Notes under the pieces: model-generated | What the model was told of the DNA's origin: nothing | The model's database searches: none | What the model saw: only the letters and a program-made list of their open reading frames with translations | Part shown: positions 5,579 to 6,132 of the stretch, in pieces | Numbering within the stretch: position 1 is the first letter of the stretch | Layout of the letters: each line of letters starts with the position of its first letter | NCBI GenBank assembly: GCA_023392995.1 | Contig: JAEWMZ010000326.1 | Span: 1 to 6,132, forward strand | Source: Bacillota bacterium | GTDB lineage: Bacteria > Bacillota > Clostridia > Lachnospirales > Lachnospiraceae | DNA length: 6,132 nucleotides | Reading direction: 5' to 3' | Position numbers and translations under genes: made by a program

Positions 5579-5723
5579 GCAATGGTAAAGAGATATAAAG
5601 AGTTATAAAGTGTATAGAGTATAGAGTTACTACAACAATATGAAATTCTTGTCATAATGAAGCATTGCTTTAAGTAGCTTGATATTCAAACAGAAATACA
5701 TAATCTGGAGAAAAAGACTCTTT

Positions 5724-5730
5724 AGGAGGT
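5724..5730 (+). promoter_or_regulatory. Strong ribosome binding site of the DUF2975 gene
   Basis: AGGAGGT lies five bases before the ATG at 5736. It fixes the start of this gene, which is otherwise open only at its 3' end. Confidence 0.9.
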
Positions 5731-5735
5731 AGGGA

Positions 5736-6132
5736 ATGAGTAAAAATCCATTTGTAAGATTTACAAAATTAATATTGGATTTTATGTTTTATTCGGGGAT
5801 TGTAGTTTGCGCTACCGTTCCGGTAAGTTTTCGATTTGTAGGAGAGCACATTTTTAAGATTTTCAGTCAATTTTATTTACCCTTCTGCATTATATTTATG
5901 CTTGCAGGAATTTTTGCTCTTGTGATTCTATGGGAGTTAAGAAGAATGTTCCGTACAGTGATACAGGAAGATCCCTTTGTCAGAGAGAATGTGATCTCCT
6001 TAAAACGGATGGGGATATGTGCTTTTATCATTGCAGTATGTATGGCAGCCAGATTATTCTTTGTCATTACACCGGCAGCATTGGTATTGATTGCGGTATT
6101 CGTAATAGCAGGACTCTTTTCCCTTGTATTAT
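5736..6132 (+). CDS. DUF2975-family membrane protein, 3' end outside the window (partial)
   Basis: The 132 residues visible form four likely membrane helices (about 14-34, 46-68, 92-112 and 113-132). Between helices two and three is the soluble stretch EDPFVRENVISLKRMG (78-93), which matches the NPF-x-x-x-N-x-x-x-L-R-x-I-G kind of motif typical of DUF2975 proteins. Family members are about 160 residues, so only some 20-40 residues are missing. Their molecular function is not established; in Firmicutes they are commonly followed by a small Cro/C1-type HTH regulator (YozG-like), which would lie just right of this window. The start is supported by a textbook AGGAGGT and by a strong promoter 150 bases upstream. 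The gene lies just downstream of the mobile block, whose right edge is about 50 bp before the -35. The family call rests on the layout and one motif, not a search. Confidence 0.8.
   Translation, partial: MSKNPFVRFTKLILDFMFYSGIVVCATVPVSFRFVGEHIFKIFSQFYLPFCIIFMLAGIFALVILWELRRMFRTVIQEDPFVRENVISLKRMGICAFIIAVCMAARLFFVITPAALVLIAVFVIAGLFSLVL

Noticed and set aside
5641..5735. Riboswitch in the DUF2975 leader
   Set aside because: Only a small hairpin (AAGCATTGCTT near 5660) is visible; no known aptamer core or terminator/antiterminator pair is recognised.

Overview
The window looks like a piece of a low-GC Gram-positive (Firmicutes) chromosome, most likely Clostridia and plausibly Lachnospiraceae. 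The support is AT-rich DNA, strong AGGAGG-type ribosome binding sites, intrinsic terminators with long T-tracts, a cysteine-rich IS30-type transposase and a DUF2975 membrane protein. The species cannot be named from the sequence alone.

Layout from left to right. (1) Positions 28-987, minus strand: a ten-helix EamA/DMT-type transporter. (2) Positions 988-1402: an AT-rich divergent intergenic region with a near-perfect 18-bp inverted repeat, a smaller dyad and candidate promoters. (3) Positions 1403-3562, plus strand: a 719-residue chemoreceptor-like protein with two membrane helices and almost no external loop, then a HAMP-like linker, an MCP signalling coiled coil with a divergent tip and, at its C-terminus, a complete periplasmic-binding-protein type 1 (RbsB-like) domain. 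A strong terminator follows at 3576-3614. (4) Positions about 3689-5503: mobile-element territory. It holds an intact IS30-family transposase (3887-5182), with an intrinsic terminator just upstream and a 10-bp inverted repeat hugging the gene. Outside these lie short repeats related to one another: one inverted copy on the left and seven 20-21-bp tandem copies on the right. A 14-bp direct repeat brackets the whole block. The outer repeats resemble the multiple terminal repeats of IS21-type elements, so the IS30 gene may sit in the remains of a different element. (5) Positions 5550-6132: a good sigma-A promoter, a roughly 150-nt leader, and the start of a DUF2975 four-helix membrane protein that runs off the window.

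The genes do not form one pathway. Transporter and chemoreceptor are divergently transcribed and could share regulation, but nothing shows a common substrate. The most interesting gene is the chemoreceptor. Its topology puts a sugar-binding-type domain in the cytoplasm, so it should report an internal small molecule to the chemotaxis machinery, or act as a cytosolic sensor of another kind. The most interesting non-coding feature is the 20-bp repeat array with its inverted partner across the transposase gene.
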